DNA from: Zea mays | Taxonomy: Eukaryota; Streptophyta; Magnoliopsida; Poales; Poaceae | Direction: 5' to 3' | NCBI RefSeq assembly: GCF_902167145.1 | Contig: NC_050104.1 | Location: 95,429,849 to 95,493,848 of the forward strand | DNA length: 64,000 nt | Shown here: in pieces, positions 1-10,533 of the stretch | How the letters are laid out: each line of letters opens with the position of its first letter | Position numbering within the stretch: position 1 is the stretch's first letter | Translations under genes and position numbers: made by a program | Notes under the pieces: generated by a model | What the model was told of the DNA's origin: nothing | The model's input: the letters and a program-made list of their open reading frames with translations, nothing else | Databases searched by the model: none

Positions 1-2
1 AC

Positions 3-332
3 ACGCCGATTGAAGTCGAAGGGGTGCTGGCCCAGATAGCGGATGGCCTCCCGCGAACTCCGGACGTGGAAGGCTACCGACGGTTGCTTACTCGAGCAGC
101 TAATCACCTTCTGGTATTAGTCTGCCCGAGGCAAAGCTTACCCATGATGAGGCATGTGACCAGTTAAAAGGTCCTCGATCATCAGGCCTACATCGACAAG
201 GTCCTTAATCGACTCAGACGGAGACACTACACCGAGACTCTCTTCTCGTGCAAGTCACCCGCCCGGTCTCAGCTTTATTATTTTCAACCCAAAGTTTGGT
301 ACCTGGCAGAGGTACATCTTTTCCGATGTTGA
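3..332 (+). pseudogene. Unrecognised coding remnant
   Basis: The frame starting at base 3 is open except for one TAA near 166-168. It has protein-like composition (TPIEVEGVLAQIADGLPR at its start, a YIDKVLNRLRRRHYTE segment later) and ends at a stop near 330. The left edge is cut by the window. It lies next to retroelement-like non-coding sequence and is probably the tail of a retrotransposon ORF, but I do not recognise the family. The stop could be a decayed Gln codon. Confidence 0.35.
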
Positions 333-1440
333 ACCCATCACGGCCGTGATGGATCCACCATCAAGTTTTATTTTTGAAAACTTCCCATCCAATCTGTAGC
401 ATCACTTTCGTTTTAAAACAAAACATTTTGTTTTTCTAAATCAAGGCTAAGCATCATAAAAATCATTTTTATAAAAGAGTGTCAAGGAAGGGTAATCAAT
501 TTTCCAAGGAATGAAACACATCAATTGTTTAGCACACAACTCCTATCACCTAATGCATCAAACAAGGTGATAAAGATTTTAAAACAGCTAGGAGATGGCA
601 AATATACCGGGGCTTGCCTGGATAATACTAGGTTAGTATTTGTTAGGTGACGTTCACTTGACGATCATCCTTATCCTAGCACTTGATCAGGCAGGTTCGT
701 CCATCAGCATCACCATGCGGAGTAGCCCGCGCTTGGGGTCGACTTGGCTCGTCTTCCGCATCACGCGGTTAATTCACGTACTTGAATGAAATGCATTATG
801 CACATGAATGCGTATAGACAGGAATATCACAAACCTAAATAGTGCTACGCGATAGCGAAATAAATACCTAGCGGCGAGGCGTTGTACAATTTCATACGGA
901 GACACTAGTTATCGACGTACGACTAAGCGCAATAGCCGTGCCTTTCTAGCCTAACCAAATCTAATTCAAACATCATAGAGTTCTATAAAACGGCCTTCTA
1001 AGCAACCAAAGATTTAACACGCTTATGCGCACTCTCCACTAATAGTCCTCGGGTTTTCATAGGAATAGACTTATCGATGTTCTTCGCTTCCTAAATATTT
1101 TGTGTAACAACCATTATATATTTATAACATTTAACCGGTCAACAAACATAGAGTTTTTTACCAGATCATAATTTAGATTCCAAAGAGTTAAATCATTAAG
1201 GTGTAAAGTCTACTATGTAGTTTTCAGAATTCACCTAAAGCGAACCTTGTGGTGATACTTGCTATAAACTAATTAAAATATTGATGAACATTTATTCATG
1301 ACAATTTACTTAAGTGACCAAATTCAAATATGACATTTAACTGATCGATAAATATGGAATTCGACAACTACTAAGGTGATGCACCATCCCACCACTTAAT
1401 CAAAATTAACATAATCAATTTTTAAAAGAATCTATCGACT
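333..1440. other. Non-coding, probable LTR/UTR of a host retroelement
   Basis: No ORF of note. The stretch has an AT-rich part and a GC-rich part and no recognisable gene. It is probably continuous with 7997-9330, because the same 5 bp (AGTCG) flank the intervening Copia nest. I could not locate a clean LTR start. Confidence 0.35.
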
Positions 1441-1445
1441 AGTCG
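1441..1445. repeat. Candidate left TSD (AGTCG) of the Copia nest
   Basis: AGTCG here matches AGTCG at 7992-7996, directly after the LTR end CCCTTTCA. The bases after it (TTAGAGACACTAGA) loosely resemble a decayed LTR start of the type TGAGAGCACCTAGA seen at 48058. Five bases can match by chance. Confidence 0.4.
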
Positions 1446-1467
1446 TTAGAGACACTAGACCTATTCC

Positions 1468-3626
1468 TCATATTATGAGTTTGTAAATATAGTTAGGGTA
1501 CTCACTATTTTCAAAGCCAGGAGGTTGCTCAACATAGACCTCTTCCTTGATTGGTCCATTGAGGAAGGCACTTTTCACGTCCATTTGGTAAAGCTTAAAG
1601 CCATGGTAAGTAGCATAGGCAAGTAATATGCGAATTGACTCAAGCCTAGCTACGGGTGCATAGGTTTCACTGAAATCCAAACCTTCGACTTGTGAATACC
1701 CCTTGGCTACAAGTCGAGCTTTGTTACTTGTCACCACACCATGCTCATCTTGCTTGTTGCGGAAGACCCACTTGGTTCCTACAATATTTTGATTAGGACG
1801 TGGAACTAAATGCCATACCTCATTCCTAGTGAAATTGTTGAGCTCCTCTTGCATTGCCACCACCCAATCCGAATCTTGTAGTGCTTCCTCTACCCTGTGT
1901 AGCTCAATAGAGGAAACAAAAGAGTAATGCTCACAAAAATGTGCAACACGAGATCTAGTGGTTACCCCCTTATGAATGTCGCCGAGGATGGTGTCGACGG
2001 GGTGATCTCGTTGGATTGCTTGGTGGACTCTTGGGTGAGGCGGTCTTGGAACTTGTTCATCTTCCTCATCTTGATCATGGGCATCTCCCCCTTAATCATT
2101 GCTCTCCTCTTGAGGTGGCTCAACTTCTTGATCTTCTCCTTCATCATTTTGAGCCTTATCCTCATTTAGAGTTGGTGGAGATGTTTGCGTGGTGGAGGAT
2201 GGTTGATCTTGTGCATGTGGTGGCTCTTCGGATTCTTTAGGACACACATCCCCAATGGACATGTTCCTAGCGCGACGCACGGAGCCTCTTCATCACCTAT
2301 TTCATCAAGATCAACTTGCTCTACTTGAGAGCTGTTAGTCTCATCAAACACAACGTCACAAGAAACTTCAACTAGTCCCGAGGACTTGTTAAAGACTCTA
2401 TATGCCCTTGTGTTTGAATCATATCCTAGTAAAAAGCCTTCTACAGTCTTAGGAGCAAATTTAGATTTTCTACCTCTTTTAACAAGAATAAAGCATTTGC
2501 TACCAAAGACTCTAAAATATGAAATATTGGGCCTTTTACCGGATAGGAGTTCGTATGATGTCTTCTTGAGGATTCGGTGTAGATACAACCGGTTGATGGC
2601 GTAGCAAGCGATGTTGACCGCCTCGGCCCAAAACCGATCCGAAGTCTTGTACTCATCAAGCATGGTTCTTGCCATGTCCAATAGAGTTCGATTCTTCCTC
2701 TCCACTACACCATTTTGTTGTGGCGTGTAGGGAGAGGAGAACTCATGCTTGATGCCCTCCTCCTCAAGGAAGCCTTTAATTTGAGAGTTCTTGAACTCCG
2801 TCCCGTTGTCGCTTCTAATTTTCTTGATCCTTAAGCCAAACTCATTTTGAGCCTGTCTCAAGAATCCCTTTAAGGTTTCTTGGGTATAAGATTTTTCCTG
2901 CAAAAAGAATACCCAAGTGAAGCGAGAATAATCATCCACAATAACTAGACAGTACTTACTCCTGCCGATGCTTATGTAAGCTATCGGGCCGAATAGGTCC
3001 ATGTGTAGGAGCTCGAGTGGCCTGTCAGTCGTCATAATGTTCTTGTGTGGATGATGAGTCCCAACTTGGTTCCCGGTCTGACATGCGCTACAAACCCTGT
3101 CTTTCTCAAAATGAACATTTGTTAGTCCCAAAATGTGTTCTCCCTTTAGAAGCTTATGAAGATTCTTCATTCCAACATGTGTTAGTCAGCGATGTCAGAG
3201 CCAGCCCATGTTAGTCTTAGCAATTAAGCAAGTGTCGAGTTCAGCTCTATCAAAATCTACCAAGTATAGCTGACCCTCTAACACTCCCTTAAATGCTACT
3301 GAATCATCACTTCTTCTAAAGACGGTAACACTTATATCCATAAAAAGACAGTTGTAGCCCATTTTGCATAATTGAGAAACGGAAAGCAAATTGTAATCTA
3401 AAGAGTCTACAAGAAAAACATTGGAAATGGAATGGTCAGGAGATATAGCAATTTTACCCAATCCTTTGACCAAACCTTGGTTTCCATCCCCGAATGTGAT
3501 AGCTCTTTGGGGATCTTGGTTTTTCTCGTAGGAGGAGAACATCTTCTTCTCCCCTATCATGTGGTTTATGCACCCGCTATCAATGATCCAGCTTGAGCCC
3601 CGGATGCATACACCTACAAAACACGT
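1468..3626 (-). pseudogene. Opie-like Copia pol, truncated (protease, integrase, part of RT)
   Basis: Read on the minus strand this is Ty1/Copia pol of the SIRE/Maximus type. Protease motif WIIDSGC lies near 3585. The integrase zinc-finger cysteines (CSACQ) and D,D,E residues are visible in LLHMDLFGP, IRSDNGTEF and VVERKNR (about 3080-2680). After an acidic linker comes the RT start, with [17 protein letters not shown] and [11 protein letters not shown] (1860-1500). Decay: stops at the gag/pol junction (3627) and at two positions near 3180-3195, a frameshift near 2285, and a stop near 2092. The RT breaks off after the PPGFE region at about 1481, so the YVDD catalytic part, RNase H and the 3' LTR are absent. 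It cannot encode an active polymerase. Confidence 0.9.
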
Positions 3627-6256
3627 TTAGTTCTTGATTTTAGGTACCCAAATGGTTTTGGGTCCTTTGGCATTAGATACAAGAACTTTGGGTACCCAAA
3701 CACAAGTCTTTGATCCCTTGTGTTTGCCCCCAACATACTTAGCAACGACCTTGCCGGATTTGTTAGTTAAAACATATGATGCATCAAAAGTCTTAAATGA
3801 AATGTTAGAATCATTTGATGCACTAGGAGTTTTCTTCTTAGGCAATTTTGCACGGGTTGATTGCCTAGAGCTAGATGTCTTACCCTTATACATAAAAGCA
3901 TGATTAGGGCCAGAGTGAGACTTCCTTGAATGAATTCTCCTAATTTTGCTCTCGGGATAACCGACAGGGTACAAAATGTAACCCTCGTTATCCTGAGGCA
4001 TGGGAGCCTTGCCCTTAACAAAGTTTGACAATCTTTTAGGAGGGGCATTAAGTTTGACATTGTCTCCCCTTTGGAAGCCAATGCCATCCTTGATGCCAGG
4101 GCGTCTCCCACTATAGAGCATGCTTCTAGCAAATTTAAATTTCTCATTTTCTAAGTCATGCTCGGCTATTTTAGCATCTAATTTTGCTATATGATCATTT
4201 TGTTGTTTAATTAAAGCCATATGATCATTAATAGCATCAATGTTAACATCTCTACATCTAGTGCAAATAGTAACATGCTCAGTGGTAGATGTAGAGGGTT
4301 TGCAAGAATTAAGTTCAACGATCTTAGCACGCAAAATATCATTGTTATCTCTAAGATCGAAAATGGAAACATTGCAAACATCTAGTTCTTTAGCCTTAGC
4401 AATTAATTTTTCATTTTCATCTCTAAGGCTAGCAAGGGAAACATTTAATTCTTCAATCTTAGCAAGTAATTTACCATTATCATCTCTAAGATTGGAAACT
4501 GAATCATCACAAATATTTGAATCAACCTTAGCTATTATATTATCATTCTCATTTCTAAGGTTGACAATAGTATTATGGCAAGTGCTTAGCTCACTAGATA
4601 ATTTTTCACATTTATCTACTTCTAGAGCGTAAGCATTTTTAACCTTAATATGCTTCTTATTTTCCTTAATTAGGAAGTCCTCTTGAGAGTCCAAGAGATC
4701 ATCCTTTTCATGAATAGCACTAATTAATTCATTCAACTTTTCTTTTTGTTGCATGTTAAGGTTGGCAAAAAGGATGCACAAATTATCCTCCTCATCACTA
4801 GCATTATCTTCATCACTAGAGGATGCATATTTAGTGGAGGATTTAGATTTCACCTTCTTCCTTTTGTCGTCCTTTGCCATGAGGCACTTGTGGCCGACGT
4901 TTGGGAAGAGAAGACCCTTGGTGACGGCGATGTTTGCGGCGTCCTCGTCGGAGGAGGAGTCGGTGGAGCTCTCGTCGGAGTCCCACTCCCGGCAAACATG
5001 AGCATCGCCGCCCTTCTTGTAATACCTCTTCTTCTCCTTTCTTCTCCCCTTCTTGTCGTCGCCTCTGTCACTATCACTAGACAATGGACATTTAGCAATG
5101 AAATGACCGGGCTTACCACACTTGTAGCATATTTTCTTGGAGCGGGGTTTGTAGTCCTCCCCCTCCTTTGCTTGAGGATTTGGCGGAAGCTCTTGATGAT
5201 GAGCGCCATCTCCTCATTGTCGAGCTTAGAGGCATCGATGGGTTGTCTACTTGACGTAGACTCCTCCTTTTTCTCCTTTGTTGCCTTGAATGCGACCGGT
5301 TGTGCTTCGGGCGTGGAGGGGCCATCTAGCTCGATAATTTTCTTTGAGCCTTTGATCATCAATTCAAAGCTCACAAAGTTTCTTATTACTTCCTCGGGAG
5401 ACATTAGTGTATATCTAGGATTACCACGAATTAATTGAACTTGCGTAGGATTAAGAAAAACGAGGGATCTTAGAATAACCTTGACCATTTCATGGTCATC
5501 CCATTTTGTGCTCCCGAGGTTGCGCACTTGGTTCACCAAGGTCTTCAAGCGGTTGTACATGGCTTGAGGGTCCTCGCCTTGGTTGAGTCGGAACCGACCG
5601 AGCTCCCCCTCGATCGTCTCCCGCTTGGTGATTTTGGTCACCTCATCTTCTTCGTGCGCGGTCTTGAGTACGTCCCAAATTTCCTTGGCGCTCTTTAATC
5701 CTTGCACCTTGTTATACTCCTCTCGACTTAGAGAGGCGAGGAGTATAGTGGTGGCTTGGGAGTTAAAGTGCCGGATTTGGGCGACCTCGTCCGAATCATA
5801 GTCTTCATCCCCCGGTGATGGTACCTGCACTCCAATCTCAACAACATCCCAAATACTTGTGTGGAGTGAGGTTAGATGATGCCTCATTTTATCACTCCAC
5901 ATATTATAATCTTCACCATCAAACACAGGTGGTTTGCCTAATGGGACGGAAAGCAATGGAGTACGTTTGGAAATGCGAGGGTAGCGTAGGGGAATCTTAC
6001 TAAATTTCTTGCGCTCATGGCGCTTAGAAGTTACGGACGGCGTGTCGGAGCCGGAGGTGGATGGTGACGAAGAGTCGGTCTCGTAGTAGACCACCTTCCT
6101 CATCTTCTTCTTCTTGTCACCGCTCCGACCCGACTTGTTGTGTGAAGGGGATCCCTTCACCTTGTTGGCGGACTCCCCGGATGGAGCCTTCCCATGGCTT
6201 GTAGCGGGATTCTCGCCGGTCATCATCTCCTTTTTGGCGTGATCTTCCGACATCAC
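3627..6256 (-). pseudogene. Opie-like Copia gag with frameshift
   Basis: The start MMSEDHAKKEM lies about 30 bp inside the PBS. A basic, Ser-rich N-terminus is followed by a UBN2/retrotran_gag core (EDYNMWSDKM, SAKEIWDVL, FRLNQGEDPQAMY) to about 5330. A run of five C at 5159-5163 (G on the coding strand) breaks the frame just before the zinc knuckle. The CYKCGKPGHFIAKC knuckle is visible in the other frame near 5090-5130, and the frame then stays open from 5084 to 3627. The C-terminal half is a long heptad-like coiled coil (repeated KIEELN / LRDENEKL), typical of this clade. One extra base accounts for the break; an assembly error is possible in a homopolymer. Confidence 0.9.
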
Positions 6257-6287
6257 TTCAAGCGGTTAAGCTCTAATGAAGCACCGG

Positions 6288-6299
6288 GCTTTGATACCA
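6288..6299 (-). other. Primer binding site (tRNA-Met type) of the Opie-like element
   Basis: On the minus strand TGGTATCAAAGC lies 2 bp inside the LTR end at 6302. It matches the usual plant Copia PBS complementary to initiator tRNA-Met. This fixes the element's orientation as minus. Confidence 0.85.
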
Positions 6300-6301
6300 A
6301 T

Positions 6302-7456
6302 TGAAAGTCGCCTAGAGGGGGGTGAATAGGGCGAATCTGAAATTTACAAACTTAAGCACAACTACAAGCCGGGTTAGCGTTAGAAATGAGAACGAGTCCG
6401 AGAGAGAGGGCACAAAAAAAATCGTGAGCGAATAAAGAGCGAGACACGATGATTTGTTTTACCGAGGTTCGGTTCTTGCAAACCTACTCCCCGTTGAGGT
6501 GGTCACAAAGACCGGGTCTCTTTCAACCCTTTCCCTCTCTCAAATGGTCACCTAGACCGAGTGAGCTTCTCTTCTCAATCAAACGGGACACAAAGTCCCC
6601 GCAAGGATCACCACACAATTGGTGTCTCTTGCCTCGGTTACAATTGAGTTGTCACAAGAAGAATGAGAAAGAAAAGAAGCAATCCAAGCGCAAGTGCTCA
6701 AATGAACACAACAAATCTCTCTCTCTAATCACTAAAGCTTTGTGTGGAGTTGGGAGAGGATTTGATCACTTTGGTGTGTCTTGTAAGGAATGCTATAGCT
6801 CTTGTAAAGGTGTAGAAGTGATAAAACTTGGATGCAATTGAATGTGGGGTGGTTGGGGTATTTATAGCCCCAACCACCAAAAATGGTCGTTGGAAGGCTG
6901 CAGTCGCTTGGCGCACCAGACACTGTCCGGTGCGCCAGCCACATCAGCGAGCCGTTGGGGTTCGACCGTTGGAGCTCTGACTTGTGGGGCCTCTTGGTTG
7001 TCCGGTGGTGCACCGAACAGGTCCTGTAGACTGTCCGGTGCGCCAACTGCGCGTGATCTGACTCTGGCGCGCACTGTAGCGCATTGAATGCGGTTGCAGA
7101 CGACCGTTGCGCGCGAAGTAGCCGTTGCTCCGCTGTCACACCAGACAGTCCGGTGTGCACCGGACAGTCCGGTGAATTATAGCGGAGCGCCCTCTGAAAT
7201 TCCTGAAGGTAGCGAGTTCAGCGTCGAGTGCCCTGGTGCACCAGACACTGTCCGGTGCGCCAGACCAGGGTGCCTTTGGGTTGTCTTTTGCTCTCTTGTT
7301 TGAACCCTTTTTTTGATCTTTTTATTGGCTTATTGTGAACCTTTGGCACCTGTAGAACTTTTAAACTAGAGCAAACTAGTTAGTCCAATTATTTGTGTTG
7401 GGCAATTCAACCACCAAAATCTATTAGGGAATAGGTGTAAGCCTAATTCCCTTTCA
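6302..7456 (-). repeat. 5' LTR of the Opie-like Copia element
   Basis: Runs TGAAAGTCGCC to CCCTTTCA on the plus strand, with canonical TG..CA ends, about 1155 bp. The inner edge abuts the PBS. The outer half carries several copies of the palindromic motif CACCGGACAGTCCGGTG and degenerate versions. The LTR looks like maize Opie. The partner LTR is missing because the element is truncated at about 1481. Confidence 0.85.
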
Positions 7457-7991
7457 CTAACGGTTTCGACCGTTGGAGCTCTGACAGCTAGGGGCACCGG
7501 ACAGTCCGGTGCCGCACCGGAAAGGTACTGTTCATTGTCCAGTGCACCTTCTGGCGCTGCTCTCACTCTGCGCGAACTGTCCGCGCACTGTTCACGTTTG
7601 CAGGCGACCGTTGGAGTCGATCGTTGCGCTTGTTAGCCGTTGCTACGCTGACACACTGGACAGTCCAGTGACCCACCGGACAGTCCAGTGAATTATAGCG
7701 GAGCGGCTCTCCAGAAACCCGAAAGTGAAGAGTTCAGCCTGTACGGTCCTTGGGGCACCGGACACTGTCCTGTTGCACACCGGACAGTCCGGTGCGCCAG
7801 ACCAGGGTTCTCTTCGGTTTCTTTTGCTCCTTTCTTTTGAACCCTAACTTAGATCTTTTTATTGGTTTGTGTTGAACCTTTAGCACCTGTAGAACATATA
7901 ATCTAGAGCAAACTAGTTAGTCCAATTATTTGTGTTGGGCATTTCAACCACCAAATTATTTAGGAAAAGGTTTGACCCTATTTCCCTTTCA
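7457..7991 (-). repeat. Partial Ji-like Copia LTR, hit by the Opie-like element
   Basis: This block repeats the outer half of the 6302-7456 LTR with moderate divergence (GACCGTTGGAGCTCTGAC, the CACCGGACAGTCCGGTG palindromes, AACTAGTTAGTCCAATTATT) and ends in its own CCCTTTCA at 7991. It is the outer part of a second, related LTR (Ji-like) into which the Opie-like element inserted. AGTCG follows at 7992. The inner part of this LTR is not found elsewhere in the window, apart possibly from about 36 bp at 1446-1481. Confidence 0.7.
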
Positions 7992-9330
7992 AGTCGCGAT
8001 TTCCATGGCCGAGCAGAGAACCGGCATGGACGAGGCGGCCAGCGCCATAGCGGGGCGGAGTTCGGGGAGGAGCTCGACAGAGCGCGAGCGAGCAGAGAGC
8101 GCGGCCGAGCAGGAGCCTAGGCACGCACGGCCATGGGAGACGAGAAGGAGAAGCAGGGGAAGCAAGCAGCGGGTGCGGCAGGGAATGGCAGGGCTGCGGC
8201 GCTGGAGAAGAGAGGAGCAGGGAGGAAGACACGGCCGAGTGAGCGGAGAAGATAAGCGCGCGCAGGGAAAATAATCAGGACGCGGGCGGCGGGATTTTTC
8301 CTTTGCCAGGAGCTAAGTGGCGCTGGGGATAGGGTTTAGGAGATATTTTCTCTTTTTCAGATTTTTAGAAATTCATAGATATTTTGAGTTGAGATTTTTA
8401 GTGATGAATAGTGAGTCGACATGCTATACAGATACATATTTCCTTCTCTGAATTTAGCGAACCAAATTATTTACCAATTACTTATATCCGAAGATTTGGA
8501 TCCGGGCGAGAAACGACAGACCGAATAGGACTGATTTCGTCTTCAATAATCTGCTTTGCGTGATTCGACCGAAATTAGCCGAAACCCGATCCGCTAATGT
8601 ACACTCGTTTTCGTCGCCAAAACAGCGTGTTGAAGGATAAATTGGGTCATAACCTCGTGCAAGATTTCACGCGATTCGAATTATTTTACCCCGAACATTT
8701 TAGTCGTCGAGTTCAAATTAATTTGCCCGGGATAAAAAATCATCCGAGTGGGTCGAGCTCCCGAATTCGTATTCGCGCGGGCGATGAATTTTAAATAATC
8801 ACCGGACGCACCGATTTTCGGGACAACTATGTTCCGAACATCACAAAAATTTAGGAAGAGCCCGGATAGATAAAAATAAAAACGATGCCGCACTCGCGAC
8901 AGACGAAACAGATTAAGACAGAGAGACTGTTATTTAGTTCCGTCTAATTTTTACGATCCTCACCAGTGATCGATCATTTGATCTGACGCCAACGATCACA
9001 TGCTGAGAGGAACGATTCACTTAATCAGCTGGCGCATCGTTCTGTTCGGACAGCACGGGCTCCAAATTGTTCATAAAATCAGAAGTCTTCTGATTTTCGT
9101 ATTCACTTACGCGCATGATCCGAATAGTTCCAAATTCGTTAGCGGTAAAGATTCGATAATCCAAAAGTTTCTCGAACCTCATTTTAATTGCTTAGACTAT
9201 GGAAATGAAAATGACACCAAACTTGATTTTTTTGCGAGATGATTAAAATTTTGTATCCACTTTATATATTGATATTCCGCGCTTAAATCCATAATCGCCG
9301 TTTACGGGAGATAACACCTGGGGTGTTACA
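7992..9330. other. Probable gypsy-type LTR remnant ending GGTGTTACA
   Basis: GC-rich then AT-rich non-coding sequence ending in TAACACCTGGGGTGTTACA at 9330, the usual 3' end of a class of maize gypsy LTRs. The short ORFs at 7930-8274 are GC-rich frames without recognisable domains and I do not call them genes. It is probably continuous with 333-1440 across the Copia nest. Confidence 0.45.
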
Positions 9331-9766
9331 GTTGTATGAACGAGTTTCTTAGATATATATTACTTGGAGAACCGTAACATGGTATCTAGGTTATTTATGT
9401 TGTAAATGCCCTAAGTTAGCTAAAACCACAAAACATAACCGTTACCAGATCTAGTACCCCTTCCCATCCCTGCTGTTAAGAAGACAAGATCTAAATTCCT
9501 GAGGGCAGTGGCTATGCAGCATGCTCTCCTTTTTCCACAAGTACCTGTGACCTTGCAAGGTGCCCGACAAGATGGCATATGTAGGAGAAAAAATTGGTGT
9601 ATGCCTCTTCTGTGGGTGACCTCTTGCAGAACAAGGCAAGGAGCTCATGATCACCGGCATCTGATAAGGTGGACACAATTCCTTCCCCCATTTTTGCCTC
9701 TACGGCAGTGACAACACTGCTAAGAAATTACAGCGGTCCAAATGCTTACAGAAAATAATTATTTTT
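9331..9766. other. Intergenic stretch with one exon-like segment
   Basis: Sequence between the LTR end at 9330 and the TRIM-like LTR at 9767. Apart from the exon-like piece at 9545-9716 I see nothing recognisable. Confidence 0.4.
9545..9716 (-). pseudogene. Exon-like fragment of an unrecognised gene
   Basis: On the minus strand an open frame (VTAVEAKMGEGIVSTLSD, then ELLALFCKRSPTEEAYTNFF) is bounded by an AG acceptor (TTAGCAG) and a CAG/GTACTT donor. The composition looks like a real protein. No partner exons are visible because transposons flank both sides. I do not recognise the family; it is most likely an orphan exon of a broken gene. Confidence 0.35.
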
Positions 9767-9930
9767 AGTAACACCCCGTCCATTTTCGGACCAACAATAC
9801 TTACTCCTATTAGTCCTCTAGAACCATAGACCAATCCCACACACCAACACAAGTTTTTTGTGCGCACTTTATCCTTACTCATGCACATCCAAAAAGACTT
9901 TCCAGTCGATCATCCATCCCAAGGTTATTC
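9767..9930 (-). repeat. LTR A of the TRIM-like element, first part
   Basis: Starts AGTAACACCCCGTCC and runs to the hAT target site GGTTATTC (9923-9930). The remainder resumes at 25564. Aligned by eye it resembles LTR B (shared TACTTACTCCT, CCTCTAG.ACCATAGACCA, CCAACAC, CGATC.GTCATCCAT). Confidence 0.6.
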
Positions 9931-10030
9931 TATAGATGGCCAAACGGGCGGCACGGCCTGACCCGGCACGAGCCTGACTAGGGCAGGCACGACAGGCCCG
10001 AGCACGCCAGGCCCGAGCACGAGCCTGACT
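9796..10030 (+). repeat. Duplicated flank (copy 1) left of the Tat element
   Basis: Bases 9796 to about 10013 are nearly identical to 21650 to about 21868, on the other side of the gypsy element. The stretch contains the rest of LTR A, the hAT TSD GGTTATTC and about 83 bp of the hAT 5' end. It then jumps to GCACGAGCCTGACTA (a second copy of 9966-9980) and directly joins the gypsy LTR, which lacks its first 10 bp. Confidence 0.85.
9931..10030 (+). mobile_element. Truncated 5' end of the hAT element (duplicate)
   Basis: Starts TATAGATGGCCAAACGGGC right after GGTTATTC, exactly as at 21785, but stops after about 100 bp at the gypsy LTR. It is a duplicated fragment, not a separate transposition, because the flanking sequence is duplicated with it. 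Confidence 0.8.
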
Positions 10031-10493
10031 AAGGCAAAGACGCCACCCTTCGCTCGAGGCCTTCGCCGCAGTCGCTGGTCCGACGGAGATAAAGCGGGCA
10101 GGGACACCCTTCGCTTGATACGGCACCAGACGAAGGCCGGCGACGCGGTCATCCCACCGTGCGGCCTCGTCCGGCTCAGAGGCCCACATGTGATCCGGCC
10201 CATTGTAATGGGCCCTGCGTGGCCGCTACGTGTTACGGGCCTAATTTGTAAAGGCATTCCTATAATTACAGTCTGTAACCCTGCTTTATGGGAATATTCT
10301 GGGGATAAACTAGGTGTCTGAGGGCACATGCGTCCTTAACACAAGGCGCTGGGCACTCAGATACCTATAAATACCCCCGCACAGTGCCCGTGAGAGGCCA
10401 GATTAACAGAGCTATTGCCTTCTAGCACGTAACCCTGTTAACGTCACTATTCACCCTCGTTGGCCCCCTTGCGACTGAGAGCAAGTGCCAACA
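10031..10493 (+). repeat. 5' LTR of the Tat element, lacking its first 10 bp
   Basis: Matches 21187-21649 along its length and ends GTGCCAACA. The TGTTGGGGCG start present at 21177 is missing here and replaced by duplicated flanking DNA. A TATAAATA box lies at 10366-10373, the likely promoter of the sense transcript. Confidence 0.9.
10366..10373 (+). promoter_or_regulatory. TATA box in the 5' LTR
   Basis: TATAAATA about 120 bp before the LTR end; the same motif stands at 21522-21529 in the 3' LTR. Inferred core promoter of the gag-pol transcript. Confidence 0.6.
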
Positions 10494-10494
10494 T

Positions 10495-10508
10495 TTGGCG
10501 CCCACCGT
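10495..10508 (+). other. Primer binding site of the Tat element
   Basis: TTGGCGCCCACC directly follows the LTR end. The same motif follows the 5' LTR of the Zeon-like element on the minus strand (45334-45345), supporting kinship of the two elements. Confidence 0.75.
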
Positions 10509-10533
10509 TCGTGCTACGAGAAAACCACCCGCG

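Noticed and set aside
7930..8274. GC-rich overlapping ORFs on both strands
   Set aside because: Low-complexity Arg/Glu-rich frames in probable LTR sequence; no domain, no splice or promoter context.
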